A stretch of DNA of 64,000 nucleotides from Rebecca billardiae RCC1528 (taxonomy: Eukaryota > Haptophyta): assembly GCA_965240325.2 (NCBI GenBank), contig OZ251237.1:434001-498000 (forward strand), given 5' to 3'. Both the position numbers and the translations under genes were made by a program. Below, in pieces: positions 30,986 to 41,873 of the stretch. The notes below the pieces were generated by a model. It did no database searches. It saw only the letters and a program-made list of their open reading frames with translations, and had not been told where the DNA came from. The stretch's first letter is position 1; each line of letters starts with the position of its first letter.

Positions 30986-31912
30986 GCCGTCTTGCCCTGC
31001 GCGCGCGCCGCCGCGCCGCGTCGGGCCAGCACGAGAGAGCGCCGCGGACGCCGCCACAGCGGCGTCGTCGCCGCTCAGCATCCCCGCGCCGCCCGCCTCC
31101 TGCTGCGCGGCGCGCCGGCGCGCTCGGAGCTGGTCCCAGGTGCTCTCTCGGACGGGCGCCCCCGCTGCGGCCCGGCGCCCGGCTGTGGTGCTGGATGCAG
31201 CGCTCGCCACGCTCGCCGCCGCGGCAGCGGCGGAGCCGATCTGGCGCTCGCGCGGGGCATCCGGGTCGGCGCCACGCGCGGCGTCTGCAGAGAAGGCGCC
31301 GTCCGCGAGCACGCCGTCCGCGAGCACGCCGCCTGTGGTGCCGGATGCAGCGCTCGCCGCGCGCGCGCCGCTGACGGCGGCCTGCCGAGCACCGGCGGCG
31401 CCCTCAGATGCGCGCGCGGCGAATGGCGAGGCGTCCGTATCCACGCGCGCGTGCGCCAGGTCCGATGCGCCCCACGATTCGGAGGAGGGCGGCGGCGCCA
31501 CGCCGAGCGTCTCGCGCACGTGCTCCGCCAGCGCCGAGTCTGGCAGCGCGAGCAGGCTGCGCAGGCTCGCCTTGGTCGCCTGCATCTTGGCGGCGCCCGC
31601 GGCCATGTAGGCCGTGCCCGCGGCGACGACGAGGCGCGGGCCCATCGAGAAGCGCCGCGCGGGCGCGCCGAAGAGCGCTATCTTCTGGTGCGTCGCGAGG
31701 AGCACGGCGCCGAACGTGACGCCTCCGGCCATCGCCTGCGAACGCATCACAGACATGCCGCTGCGCATCAGCCATGTGCCTTCGTCGGGCGAGAAGCTGT
31801 AGTGGGTCTGGCGGACCCAGCGACCGAGCTCGGAGAAGGCGTGCGCCACCGCGCGGTCCGAGAGCGCGTCGGCGCCTGGCTGCGCGCGCTCCCGCTGCTC
31901 GCTGGCGGCCAT
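30911..31912 (-). CDS. OCIA-domain-like membrane protein
   Basis: 333 aa from ATG 31912 (an upstream in-frame ATG at 32083 would add 57 residues). Residues about 25-110 are ETHY-type helix then two hydrophobic segments: WLMRSGMSVMRSQAMAGGVT ... LLATHQKIALFG and MGPRLVVAAGTAYMAAGAAK, followed by SLRSLLALPDSALAEHVRETL. This order and the C-terminal TWDQLRARRR ... KNRWGDR match the OCIAD1/OCIAD2 plan (OCIA domain, then YEELRxKNR and NKYGD). The middle is Ala/Ser-rich low complexity. OCIA proteins sit in the mitochondrial inner membrane and endosomes and act in respiratory-complex regulation. The assignment rests on pattern memory, so a different small membrane protein is possible. Its start is 244 bp from the SFI1-like gene start. 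Confidence 0.6.
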   Translation of the reverse strand: MAASEQRERAQPGADALSDRAVAHAFSELGRWVRQTHYSFSPDEGTWLMRSGMSVMRSQAMAGGVTFGAVLLATHQKIALFGAPARRFSMGPRLVVAAGTAYMAAGAAKMQATKASLRSLLALPDSALAEHVRETLGVAPPPSSESWGASDLAHARVDTDASPFAARASEGAAGARQAAVSGARAASAASGTTGGVLADGVLADGAFSADAARGADPDAPRERQIGSAAAAAASVASAASSTTAGRRAAAGAPVRESTWDQLRARRRAAQQEAGGAGMLSGDDAAVAASAALSRAGPTRRGGARAGQDGSVEAGSTRVISRKNRWGDRIHIES

Positions 31913-32156
31913 GGTCGCTGTCGCTCGCCTCGAGGCTTCGAGGAGCGGCAAACTCGCGGGCGTCGGAGCGCGGAAGCTGATGGATACTTCTCCGCAGTCC
32001 GCTCGATCTCCCGGACCGGTTTTGCCGCCGCATTCGCCCATCACTGTTTTCAAAGCTTCCGGTTGATGCTCCCGCAACATCAAGCTTGCTCATCCACTTC
32101 TCGGACCGGCTTGCCGGGGACCCTCCCCGAGGAACTCGGCGCGCTGACGTCGAGGC
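31913..32156. promoter_or_regulatory. Presumed bidirectional promoter (OCIA-like / SFI1-like)
   Basis: A 244-bp spacer separates two divergent ATGs. No TATA box is evident. Sharing of one promoter is inferred only from spacing. Confidence 0.35.
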
Positions 32157-35100
32157 GTGGCGGAGTGCGGCGCGATGAGCGGGTACGGTGAGGGCGGGGT
32201 GGCCTTCGCGCCCCGCCTCGGAGCGCCTCGTCGGCCGGGCGCGCAGCCGTCGGGCGCCGCTGCGCGCCTCTCGGCCGCGTCCACGCTGCGCTCGGCGGCG
32301 CGCACGCCGGTGCAGCGCGGCCAGCCGGTGCGGGCGTCCGCGCCCGGCCTGATCGCGCTCGAGCGCGTGATCGAGAACTTCACGAGCACGCTCATCCTGC
32401 AGAGCTTCCTCCGATGGAAGGTCGTCTACGCCATGGCCACCTTCTCCGCGCGCGACATCATGCACAACGCGATCGAGCAGCTCCGATTGGCGACGCTCGA
32501 CGGCACGCTCGAGCGCGCGCTGCGGCGGTGGCGGCGGCGCGCAGCGGAGCAGCGGCGGATGAAGCGGCTGACCCAGGCGATGCAGCAGCTCATGTTCGAG
32601 GCGCGCGTCGACACCTTCGCCTCGCTCGCGTGGACCGTGCCTGTGCTCGCCGCCTTCCGCGATTGGCACGGCGCGGCGCTCGCGCTCGCGCAGGCGAGCG
32701 AAGCGACGCAGCTGCTGGGCGCGCAGCTCGGGCTCACGCCGGAGGAGACGGCGCAGTACGAGCTGGCCTCGCTCACGGCCGCGCGGCGCGGCGAGGCGCG
32801 CCGCCCGTTCATCCACCGCCCTCCGCCCGAGCCGCCGACCGAGGCGGCGTCCACGGCCGGCAGCGACGGCGGCGGCGCCGCCGTTGCGGAGGGCGCGCAC
32901 CGCACGGCCGCGACGCTCGTCGTGACGGCCCTGCTCGCCGTGCACGCGCGGAGCGCCGAGGCGGCCTTCACGCGCTGGCGGCTGCACGCCCTCCAGCTCC
33001 ACGCGCACGGGCTGCTCTCGCATGTCGCCGAGGCGGAGGCCGCGCTGAGCGAGCTCGACCTGGTGGCGCGCGCCGCGGCCGAGGGCGGCGCGTCCGACCC
33101 GCTCGCGGCGCTGGCGCACCGCACGCAGTTCGAGCACGCGCGGCAGGAGCTCGGCGAGCGGCGCGAGTCGCCGCGCGGCGCCGACGCCGACGCCGCCCAC
33201 CTGCAGCAGCTCGAGGCGGCGCTGCGAAGCTTCCCCAAAGTTCTCGACTGGCTGTGGGTCGCGTCCGAGTCGTCGTTTGCGCGGCTGACGAGCGCGCGGC
33301 TGCGGCAGGCGCTCATGCAGTGGCAGGCCGCCGCCGCGGCCGTCGCCGCGAGCGACTTCGCCGCCGAGCGTGCCTGGCTGCTCGACCAGCTCACGCGCGC
33401 GCACGAGGCCACCGACGCCGCGCACGCGGCCACCACCGCCGCTCGGCTCGAGGCCGCCGCTCAGCTCGAGGCCGAGGTGGCCGCCGCGCGCGAGGCGGCG
33501 GCCGCCGCCGCGGCGGCCGCGCAGCCGCCCGCGGCTGCCGACGGAGCGGCCGAGGAGGATGCGGCGGCGGCGGGCCTGACGCTGCGCGTGGCCTCGACGT
33601 CGTCGAGCCGCCGCTCCAGCGGCGCCGGCAGCGCCTCCGACCGCGCCCGCCTCGCCCTCCCCAGCCCCGGCCGGCTACTGGCCGCGCACGGCGAGCGCCG
33701 GCTTGCGGCCGAGGAGCGCGAGCGAGACCTGCGCGCGCTCAAGGACGACATCACCGACTTTGTGGACGCGCTGGGCAGGCTCAAGCTGGCGCCGCTGACG
33801 GAGGAGGAGACGGCGGCGGGCAGGCTGCTCGAGCCCGTCGGCTCGTTCGTCGCGCCCATCGAGATCAAGACGGCGAAGGACATAGCCCTCTACTCGGCGC
33901 CCATGCCGCCCCCCGCGCAGCCCTCGGAGGCGCCGAAGCGCTCCGCCTCGCGCGGCGGCGCGGCCGACGCCGATGGCGACGCTGACACCGAGCGCGCGGC
34001 GCTCGGCGTGCCGTCAGCTGGTGCCGAAGCCGACGCCGATGCCGCCGCTGGCGCGCCAGCCGACGTGGCCGCCGCGTCGCGCAAGCCGCGCTCGCGCGCG
34101 CGCGAGGGCGCAGGCGAGGGCGAGGGCGGCGCCGCCCTCGACGAGCTCGACCCCTCGGAGGCGGCGCGAGCGGCGCGCGCGCGGCGGCACGGGGAGGGCG
34201 GCACCGAGGGCGAGGGCGGCACCGAGGCCGACGACGCCCCGACGGGCGCGGCGGGACGCACCGGGCGCGCCGCCGAGCGCCGCGCGCGCGCGCTCACCGC
34301 CGCGCCTGGCGCCGACTCTGCCAGCGGTGCGCCAAGCGCCGGCGGCACGCCCGCGCCGTCCACGCCGGCCGGCCGCTCCGCGGTGGGCTCGCCGCGCATC
34401 AGGCCCATCGACGACGACGCGGTCGGCGACCTTGAGCCGGCGCCGGGCGCGGCGGGCTCAGCAGCTGCCGGCGCGCACGGCGGTGCGGTCAGTGCGGCCG
34501 CCGACGCGCCGGCAGCCGCCGGCGCGGATGGCGCCGCCGACGGCGCAGCTGCGGCGGCGGGCGCTGCTGCGGCGCCGGCGGACGGCGCGGCGGATGGCGC
34601 TCTCACGCGCCGCGGCCGAGATCGTCGGCAGACGCCGGCTGGCGCCGAGGACGAGGAGGCGGACGCGGCTGCGCGCGAGGCGCGGCGGCGCGGCGCGCGC
34701 GCGGACGGGCGCGGCGATCGCGGCGGCGGTGCGGACGACGAGGGCGGCGCCGGCGAGAGCGGGGCGGCGGAGCTCGCCGCCGACGCCGCCGCCGCTGGCG
34801 CCGCCGCGGCCGACTCCGCCGAGGCCGCCGCCGACGACTCCGAGGGCGGCGTGCACACGGGCTCGTTCGTCGGCGGCGCGCTCTCCGCAGACGCGGTGCA
34901 GGCGGTGCGGATGTCGGCGCAGCGGCGCGCGTCACTGCTGCTGCTGCTGCGGCTGCACGCCATGCGCTGGATGGCGTCGTCGGCCGTCCGCGCCGCGTGG
35001 CTCGCGTGGGTGCGCTTCGCGTACGACGGCACGGGGCCCGACAGCGTGCCCGCGCTCGCCGACGCGACGGCGGCGAACCGGCAGCGCGCCGCAGCGGCGC

Positions 35101-38100
35101 GCGCGGGGCCGCAGCCGGACGAGTCGCGAGCGCTCTTCTCGCTCCGGCGCGCGCTGCGCCTTGCGATCAACGAGGAGATGGGCGCGCACGCGCGGCAGGG
35201 CAGCGGCGGCCCGCGCCGCGCCCCACTCGCGCCACCCTCCGCCGGCGAGCTCATCGGCGCCAACCGCTCGAGCATCGGCGGGCTCGCCAAGGAGCTCGAG
35301 GCGCAGGGCTTGCTCGAGGCGCTCACGGGCGGCGACGGCATGCGGCGCGGCGCGGGCTACGGCATGGTGTACCCGTACGGCCGATCGACGCTGCCGGGCG
35401 GCGCCGGGCCGTCGGGCGCGGGCGCAGGCGGCGCGGGCGGCGCGGACGCGGGCGGCGCGGGCGCGGGCGCGGCGGGCGCGGCGGGCGCGGCGGGCGCGGC
35501 GGGCGCCGCAGCGGTGGCAGCTGCAGGCGCGGCTGGCGCGGCTGGCGCGGGCGGCGCGGGCGCGGGCGGCGCGGGCGCGCGCGCGGGCACTGGTGCCGGT
35601 TTAGGCGTGGCTAGCTTGGCGGCAGAGGCCGCGGCGGCAGCAGCAGCACGCACCGCATCCGCCGGAGCGCCCGCCGACGGCGCCTCGGGTGATGCCGGCG
35701 CGGACGCGTCGGCGCCTGCGGGCGCAAGCGCGGCCGCGGCAGGCGCTGCGCCCGCCGCATCGCACGCCGACGGTTCCGCGGGTGATGATGCGGGCATGGC
35801 TGGCGCGGCGCCCGCGGGTGCCGCTGATGTGGCGGACGCAGCACACACAGCGGCTGTGGCGCTCATTGCGCCCACCACACACGCGCCCGCCGGCACCGAC
35901 GCGGCCGACGCGGCGCACACCGCAGCTGCCGCGCGCGCCGCTCCCGCCACCGACGCGGACGCGCCCGCAGGCGCCGACGCGGCGGCCATGGCGCTCGCAG
36001 CGGCTGCCGCGCTCGGCGCGCCGGCTGCCGACTCGCCGGCTGCGGCTGTCGCCCTCGCTGCTGGTGTCGAGGGCGCCGCGCTCACCCTCGGTGACGGCAC
36101 TGGCGGTGCGGACGCCGGCCGCGCGCGCTCCGAGGCCGAGCTACTGCGGCACATGCGCGTCGACCTCGAGCAGTTCGCCGCCGAGCTCCGGCTGCATGCA
36201 CGGCCGCCCGTGGCGGCTGAGAAGCCGACGGTCGAGAAGCTGAGCTCGGGGCCGCAGCTCGATGCGGATGCGTCCACGAATCTGTACTCGGCCGCGCCGG
36301 GGCAGACGCCTGCCCGGGCTGTGCGGAGTGTGCCTGACCCGGGCGCGTCCGGACCCAACGATCCGGCTTTTGGCGGCGGCTACGCTGGCTACGGCGGCTA
36401 CGGCGGCGGTGGGCAGGGCGGCGGAGGGAGCGGGTACGGAGGTGGCGGCTACGGCGGCGGCTACGGCGGTGGTGGTGGTGGCGCGGCCGCGGCGGCCGAA
36501 GCCGGGTTGGGAGGGCTCGGCGCGGCGGCTGGTGCGCTCGGGGATGGCGCCGGCGGGACCGGGGCCGGCGGCGCGGGTGCAGGGGGTGGGGCGGCTGGCG
36601 CCGCGGGCCTGGCTGCTGCCATCGCGGCCGCAGGTGGCACGGCGGCGACGGGTGCTGACGCGCTGGCAGCGGCGGCCACAGCAGGCGGCGCAGGGGGTGG
36701 GAAGGGCGGCGGTGCTGACCCCGGCAAAGCTGACGGCGGGAGCGTGGCCGCCGATGCTGCCGCAGACACTGATGACGCCGGCGGGTCGGCCGCCGCGGAC
36801 GCGGATGGCGCCGCCGACGGAGCAGCTGCGGCGGCGGGCGCTGCTGCGGCGCCGGCGGACGGCGCGGTGGACGGCGCTCTCACGCGCCGCGGCCGAGATC
36901 GTCGGCAGACGCCGGCTGGCGCCGAGGACGAGGAGGCGGACGCGGACACGGCTGCGCGTGAGGCGCGGCGCCGCGCCGCGCGCGCGGACGGGCGCGGCGA
37001 TCGCGGCGGCGGTGCGGACGACGAGGGCGGCGCCGGCGAGAGCGGGGCGGCGGAGGCCGGCAGTGGCGTCGGCAGCCGCATCGCGACCGGCGGCAGCGCA
37101 GGCGCCGCCGACGCGCCGGCCGGCAGTGGCGTCGGCAGCCGCATCGCGACTGGCGGCAGCGCAGGCGCCGCCGACGCGCCGGCCGGCAGCGGCGTCGGCA
37201 GCCGCATCGCGACAGGCGGCAACGCAGGCGCCGCCGACGCGCCGGCCGGCAACGGCGTCGGCAGCCGCATCGCGACAGGCGGCAGCGCAGGCGCCGCCGA
37301 CGCGCCGGCCGGCAGCGGTGTCGGCAGCCGCATCGCGACTGGCGGCAGCGCAGGCGCCGCCGACGCGCCGGCCGGCAGCGGCGTCGGCAGCCGCATCGCG
37401 ACTGGCGGCAACGCAGGCGCCGCCGACGCGCCGGCCGGCAGCGGCGTCGGCAGCCGCATCGCGACTGGCGGCAGCGCAGGCGCCGCCGACGCGCCGGCCG
37501 GCAGCGGTGTCGGCAGCCGCATCGCGACTGGCGGCAGCGCAGGCGCCGCCGACGCGCCGGCCGGCAGCGGCGTCGGCAGCCGCATCGCGACTGGCGGCAG
37601 CGCAGGCGCCGCCGACGCGCCGGCCGGCAGCGGCGTCGGCAGCCGCATCGCGACTGGCGGCAGCGCAGGCGCCGCCGACGCGCCGGCCGGCAGCGGCGTC
37701 GGCAGCCGCATCGCGACTGGTGGCAGCGGAGCCGGCGGCGGAGCGGACGGCGACGGCGGGAGCGATGCCGACGGCAGTGGCGTGAGCGCGGCTGGCATGG
37801 CGGATGACACCGGCTTCTACGGTGGCGCGGCAGGGTCGGCAGTGGGCGCCGCCGTCGCCGCCTCGGCTGTGGGCGGTGCGTACGGTGCGGGCGCGCCAGC
37901 TGGCGTCGGACCCGCCGGCCGCCGCAGCGCCGCAGCGCCCGCCACGTCTGCGCCGGGCGCGGCGGCGGCGGCCGGCGGCGCGTCCGGTCTTTCTGACGGC
38001 GGGGCCACGGCATATGGCGTGGATGTGGCCGCGTACGGGCTGGGTGCGGATGAAGACCGTGCGCCCGCCGCCGCCGCCGCCGCCGCCGATGCCGTGGGCG

Positions 38101-40164
38101 CCTATGCGGGCAGCGAGCGGAGCGGCTCGCGGCGCAGCTCGGGCGCACGCGCGGCGGAGGGCGGCAGCGATGCGCTCGACGAGGACGTGGGGTTTGGCGG
38201 CGTCTCGCGCGCGGCGCCAGGCGAGGCCGATGGCGGCGGCGGCGCGATGGGCCTCGGCGCGCTCGGCATCGGCGCGGGCGCGTACGCGGCAGGGGTGTAC
38301 GGCGGCGCTGGCGGCGGCGGCGCGGGCAGCGGGCTGGACGAGCGGTACGGCGCGGGCCTCGCCCCGGCGGCGGCGGCGCACTCGGCCGAGGCGCTGCTCG
38401 GCCTGCCGCCCGCCGCTGCGGATGAGAGCCCGCACGCGCGCGCGGCCAAGCTCGCCGCCTCTTCGCTCTACTCAGTCCGGATGGCTGCGATGGCGAGCGC
38501 GCTCCAGGCGTGGGCGATGGCGGCGGGCGTGGACGCGGTGACGGAAGGCTTTGAGGCGTGGCGGCTGCGCGCCGTGCACCTGCTCACCTACCTGATGCGC
38601 GCGCGCTCGCGCCGGATGCAGCTCGAGGTGCACGAGCGCGTGGAGAACCAGGTCTTCGCGCAGCGCTTTGCGCACCACCACATGCGCGCGAGCGCGCTCG
38701 CCGAGCTGATGTGGCGCATGCAGACGGACGTGCCGATGCGAGCGGCGTGGGGCTCGTGGCGCCGCGCCATCGTCCACGCCTACCGCGAGCACGTGCGCGC
38801 TGCGAGCCGCCGCGGCCGCCCCTGCCGAGCGAGGGCAGCGCGAGAAGGAGCAGCCCCGCGCGGCCTCGCGCGCGCACGCGCGCTCACACGCCACGGCGCG
38901 CCGCCCCCGCCGCCCCCGCCGCCCCCGTCCGCTCGCGCGCACACGCGCACGCACACAGGCGTTGCGCTGGGCGGAGGCGTCCGAGCACTGCAACGCGCAG
39001 CTCGTCAGCCTGCGCAAGGAGTACGCGCAGCTGAACGTGCACCTGAACGGCCGCGTGGTCGGGCAGCAGGTGGACGTGGCGGTGGCGCGGCAGCGCATGT
39101 GGATGCGCGCCAGGGCGGTGTACATGCACGCGCCCTCGAGCGAGCTGCTCAAGCGCATCATCTTCACGCACTGGCGCGCCGCATTTGGGCGCGGTTGGCG
39201 GCTGCGCAGCGCTCGAATGCCCGCGGCCGTGCGCGACGGCGACTCGCCGTACGCTGCCGTGCCGCCGCCGCCGCCGCCGTCGCACAGCGTGTGGGAGCCG
39301 GATGCGACGGGCGCGCGCGCGGCGCGCCGGACACCGCCGTCGCCGCCACCACCACCGCCGGCCGGGCAGAGCAGGCTGTATGTCGGGTGCGCGCGCTCGG
39401 CGCGCCGCGGTGCTGCTGCGCGCGCGCGTTCGCGCGCGCCGCGAGGGCCGGGCATGAATCAGCAGCCCTCGCTGAAGCCCCGCGTCCCCTCTTTCTGCCT
39501 GCGGCGGGCCGCGCGCTCCCTCCTCACCAGGCCTGGGATCGGCGCCGGGGGGCGGCAGAGCAGCGGCAGTGCCCAGTGGGGCGCCTACCCGAAGGGCTCG
39601 CCTGCGGGCGTGACGCGGGCGGGGCCGGCGCCGTCCGCAACGCCACCAAGCGTCTACTCGTCGCCCCCGCGCCGCAGCTCGCTCGACGATGTCGAGAGGG
39701 CGAACGCGCGCTACCAGCGGCAGCGGATCAGCACGCGCATGTGGGTCCTCAGCTCGTGCCGCAAGGTGCGCCGCCGCGCCGCGAGCGGTGCGCCCGCGCG
39801 TGGAAGGGCCGAGGCGCGCGGGCCGGGGCCTGCGCGGGGGCCCGCGCGCGGGCCGCGGCCTCGCGCGCGCGCGCGTGCAGCGGCGCCCTGAGACGCGCCG
39901 CTCGCTCACCATGCGGTCGCGCAGGTGGAGACTCGCAAGGCGTGGGATGCATGGCGCATCGCGCGGCTGATGCTGCAGAATGAGAGGCTGCAGGCGGCGG
40001 TGGCGCAGCGCGCCACGCCACCCGAGCCGCGCGAGCCTCAGGGCGCCACGGCGGCCCCGCCGCAGGCCAACCCGCCGCCCACGCCGCCGCCCACGCCGCC
40101 GCCAGCTGCCAAGCCGCCGGCCCGCGGCGGCCGCTTTGGCTTGAGCCTCCTGCAACGGCGTTGA
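32157..40164 (+). CDS. SFI1-like protein with Trp helical repeats and long Ala/Gly-rich middle
   Basis: Four exons (32157-38792, 38959-39386, 39531-39765, 39925-40164) encode about 2512 aa. Both ends carry spaced helices with the L-x-x-W signature of SFI1 centrin-binding repeats: FLRWKVVYA, ALRRWRRRAAEQ, AFTRWRLHALQLH, ALMQWQAAAAA, AAWLAWVRFAY, ALQAWAMAAG, GFEAWRLRAVHLL, AAWGSWRRAIVHA, FTHWRAAFG, KAWDAWRIARL. The middle (about 480-2080) is Ala/Gly/Asp low complexity with an internal duplication and a 63-nt minisatellite. SFI1 family proteins bind centrin along a long alpha helix at basal bodies and spindle poles; that role is inferred. Introns are 166, 144 and 159 bp, all with GTGCGC donors. 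Intron 2 is a multiple of three, so its removal is less certain. Confidence 0.7.
34524..34772 (+). repeat. Internal duplication, copy A (partner 36801-37055)
   Basis: Encodes [20 protein letters not shown] ... ALTRRGRDRRQTPAGAEDEE ... GGAGESGAAE. The block at 36801-37055 is almost identical, with a 6-nt insertion and a few substitutions. They lie in the same orientation 2.3 kb apart inside one exon. Confidence 0.9.
37059..37730 (+). repeat. Coding minisatellite: ten 63-nt units plus a partial
   Basis: Each unit encodes 21 residues, GSGVGSRIATGGSAGAADAP + A. Ten full copies and one partial differ only by Ser/Asn swaps and silent changes. The unit is a multiple of three, so copy-number change keeps the SFI1-like frame open. 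Confidence 0.95.
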
Positions 40165-41239
40165 TGGTGTCTTGCGAAGAGTGCCGCCTGCCGTGCCGGC
40201 AGTCTGTCAATCGACAAGCCTGTATGTGGGCGACGACGAGAGCGGCGCGTTAATATTATATTCGCCGTTCAACGCGACAACTAAGGACACAACGGCGGTT
40301 GCGCAACTACAGCAACTGCAAGTACATGCTCACAGCAACTTATTCGTCATCACGCATCAGTCATGACGATATGATCATGACTACGATAAGTGCGCCGCCG
40401 GGAATCATGATGAATTTATTTATAATCATCATGTTCGCGCTTCAGATGACACCGCGATTGGCGCGATTCGACGATACAGGCAAGCGCGGGCAATAAGAAG
40501 TCAGAGATTCACGGCTAGCCTCGGTTTCTTAGCCGTTCGGTATAGCCCGAGCGCCTACGGAGTCTCAGTTTCTTAGCTACGGGTCCGCCCGCCGCGCAGG
40601 CGCGGGGGGCGCAGGGGGGCAGAGCCCCCCGCTGAGTCTTTAGGCCCGGCCGGCGAGGCCGACGAAATATAAATTTTGGGCCTTTTTGGAGCAAATCTGG
40701 CATGATGTTGCATGGATGCTGCGGTGCACTGGCCAGGAGTCAGTCATCAGGAGAAGTCGGGACTTGGCCTGTACTCGTAGTCGGGCCGCGCGCCGCGTCC
40801 CCGACGGGCCGACTGCGCCTCGCCCCCGTCGGCGGACCACTCGTCAGCCGGGACGACGTAGTCCCGGTTTCTTAGTGTGACTATGCGTATAGCGAACCAG
40901 CCAATCGCTAGCCTCAGTTTCTAGGCCAGATCCGCAGATAGCAAGCCCCAGTTTCTTAACGTGACAGCTCCTTATTGCCCGCGATTGCCTTAGTACGCGT
41001 TATTCTGTATTCAGAAGGTAGCTATAGTACGTCATCATATCGCGTCATGATGAGCAGTACGACTATACGAGTATATATTAGTCATAGCCGCCGACACGCA
41101 AGCACGTCCGTGCGACGGCGCTGTCATGGACAGCGACGCTCCCCGGCGGGCTGCGCGAACTGCCCACGCAGGGCGAGCTTGGGATCAAGCCGCCGGCTCG
41201 CCTCGTGCGGGGCACCCTCGCGTACTGCGATCTGGCGCG
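40165..41239. repeat. Convergent spacer with dispersed repeat, partial copy
   Basis: An AT-rich stretch (40240-40470) follows the SFI1-like stop. From 40470 to 40980 the sequence matches 7380-7960: CTCGGTTTCTTAGCCG, GTCCGCCCGCCGCGCAGGCG, GGGGGGCAGAGCCCCCC, GGAGCAAATCTGGCATGATG, GACTATGCGTATAGCGAACC and AGATAGCAAGCCCCAGTTTC. No gene is seen. Confidence 0.75.
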
Positions 41240-41704
41240 CTAGACCCTCGCCACCGCGCTTGCCCGTGGCGAGGGTCCAGCGTTGCTTTCATATGGTTGA
41301 ATTGAGATTTGTGCAGCGGTGGCGAGGGTCCAGCGTTGCAGAAGCCGCAGCATGTCGTCGCTATCGGCGAGTTCAGTCGCGCCGGCGACGCACACTGCCA
41401 CCGAGACGCCCGTCATGGCGGCGCGCACGGCGCGCTCGTCCCTCAGGTCGGCCACAAACGCCTCGGACCGCGGGTGCGTGCCGACCGCCTGATCGAGCTT
41501 CTGCGCGCTGCGCACGAACGCGCGCACGGTATGGCCCGCATCGAGCGCGCAGCGCACGAGGTGCGTGCCCGTGCGGCCAGTCGCGCCGTACACCACGATG
41601 TGCTCCGCGCCTTGGGGCGCGACATCTGCGAGGCGAGAAGGCGAGGCACGCCGCGGTGCATCCGCGGGCTTTGTCTTCGTCATGTGGCGCACGGCAGCGG
41701 ACAT
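41240..41704 (-). CDS. NAD(P)-binding Rossmann (NmrA/SDR-like) protein, probably truncated
   Basis: 154 aa. An N-terminal extension (about 1-35) precedes the nucleotide-binding motif HIVVYGATGRTGTHLVRCAL, then DAGHTVRAFVRSAQKL, AFVADLRDERAVRAAM and GVSVAVCVAGA. These are beta strands 1-4 of the atypical SDR fold. The usual 200-300 aa length is not reached: the frame ends after QRWTLATAAQ in a patch of short repeats. A 21-nt word (GTGGCGAGGGTCCAGCGTTG + C) occurs at 41266-41286 and 41319-41339, with an inverted piece at 41243-41254. The 3' half therefore seems lost or replaced. It starts 170 bp from the 5'-nucleotidase gene on the other strand. Function as an oxidoreductase is doubtful. Confidence 0.5.
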   Translation of the reverse strand: MSAAVRHMTKTKPADAPRRASPSRLADVAPQGAEHIVVYGATGRTGTHLVRCALDAGHTVRAFVRSAQKLDQAVGTHPRSEAFVADLRDERAVRAAMTGVSVAVCVAGATELADSDDMLRLLQRWTLATAAQISIQPYESNAGPSPRASAVARV

Positions 41705-41873
41705 GGCGACGAGAACCAGGAGCGCTGCTGCAAGCTCGCGAGTGCGCCCAACATCCGCGACTCCGCGCGCCTGTGCCCGGCCGGTGGACGGGTTCGTCTA
41801 AACATCACGTCGCTCTCAGAGTCGACACGACGGCTGACGCCAACCGGCACACCGCCCCCCGGCAAGCGGACGG

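Noticed and set aside
36141-38435. Antisense frames of 400-760 aa over the SFI1-like repeat region
   Set aside because: The minisatellite lacks stops in all frames. The antisense products are mere repeats (RRRLRCRQSRCGC type). The Trp helices and splice sites support the plus-strand reading.
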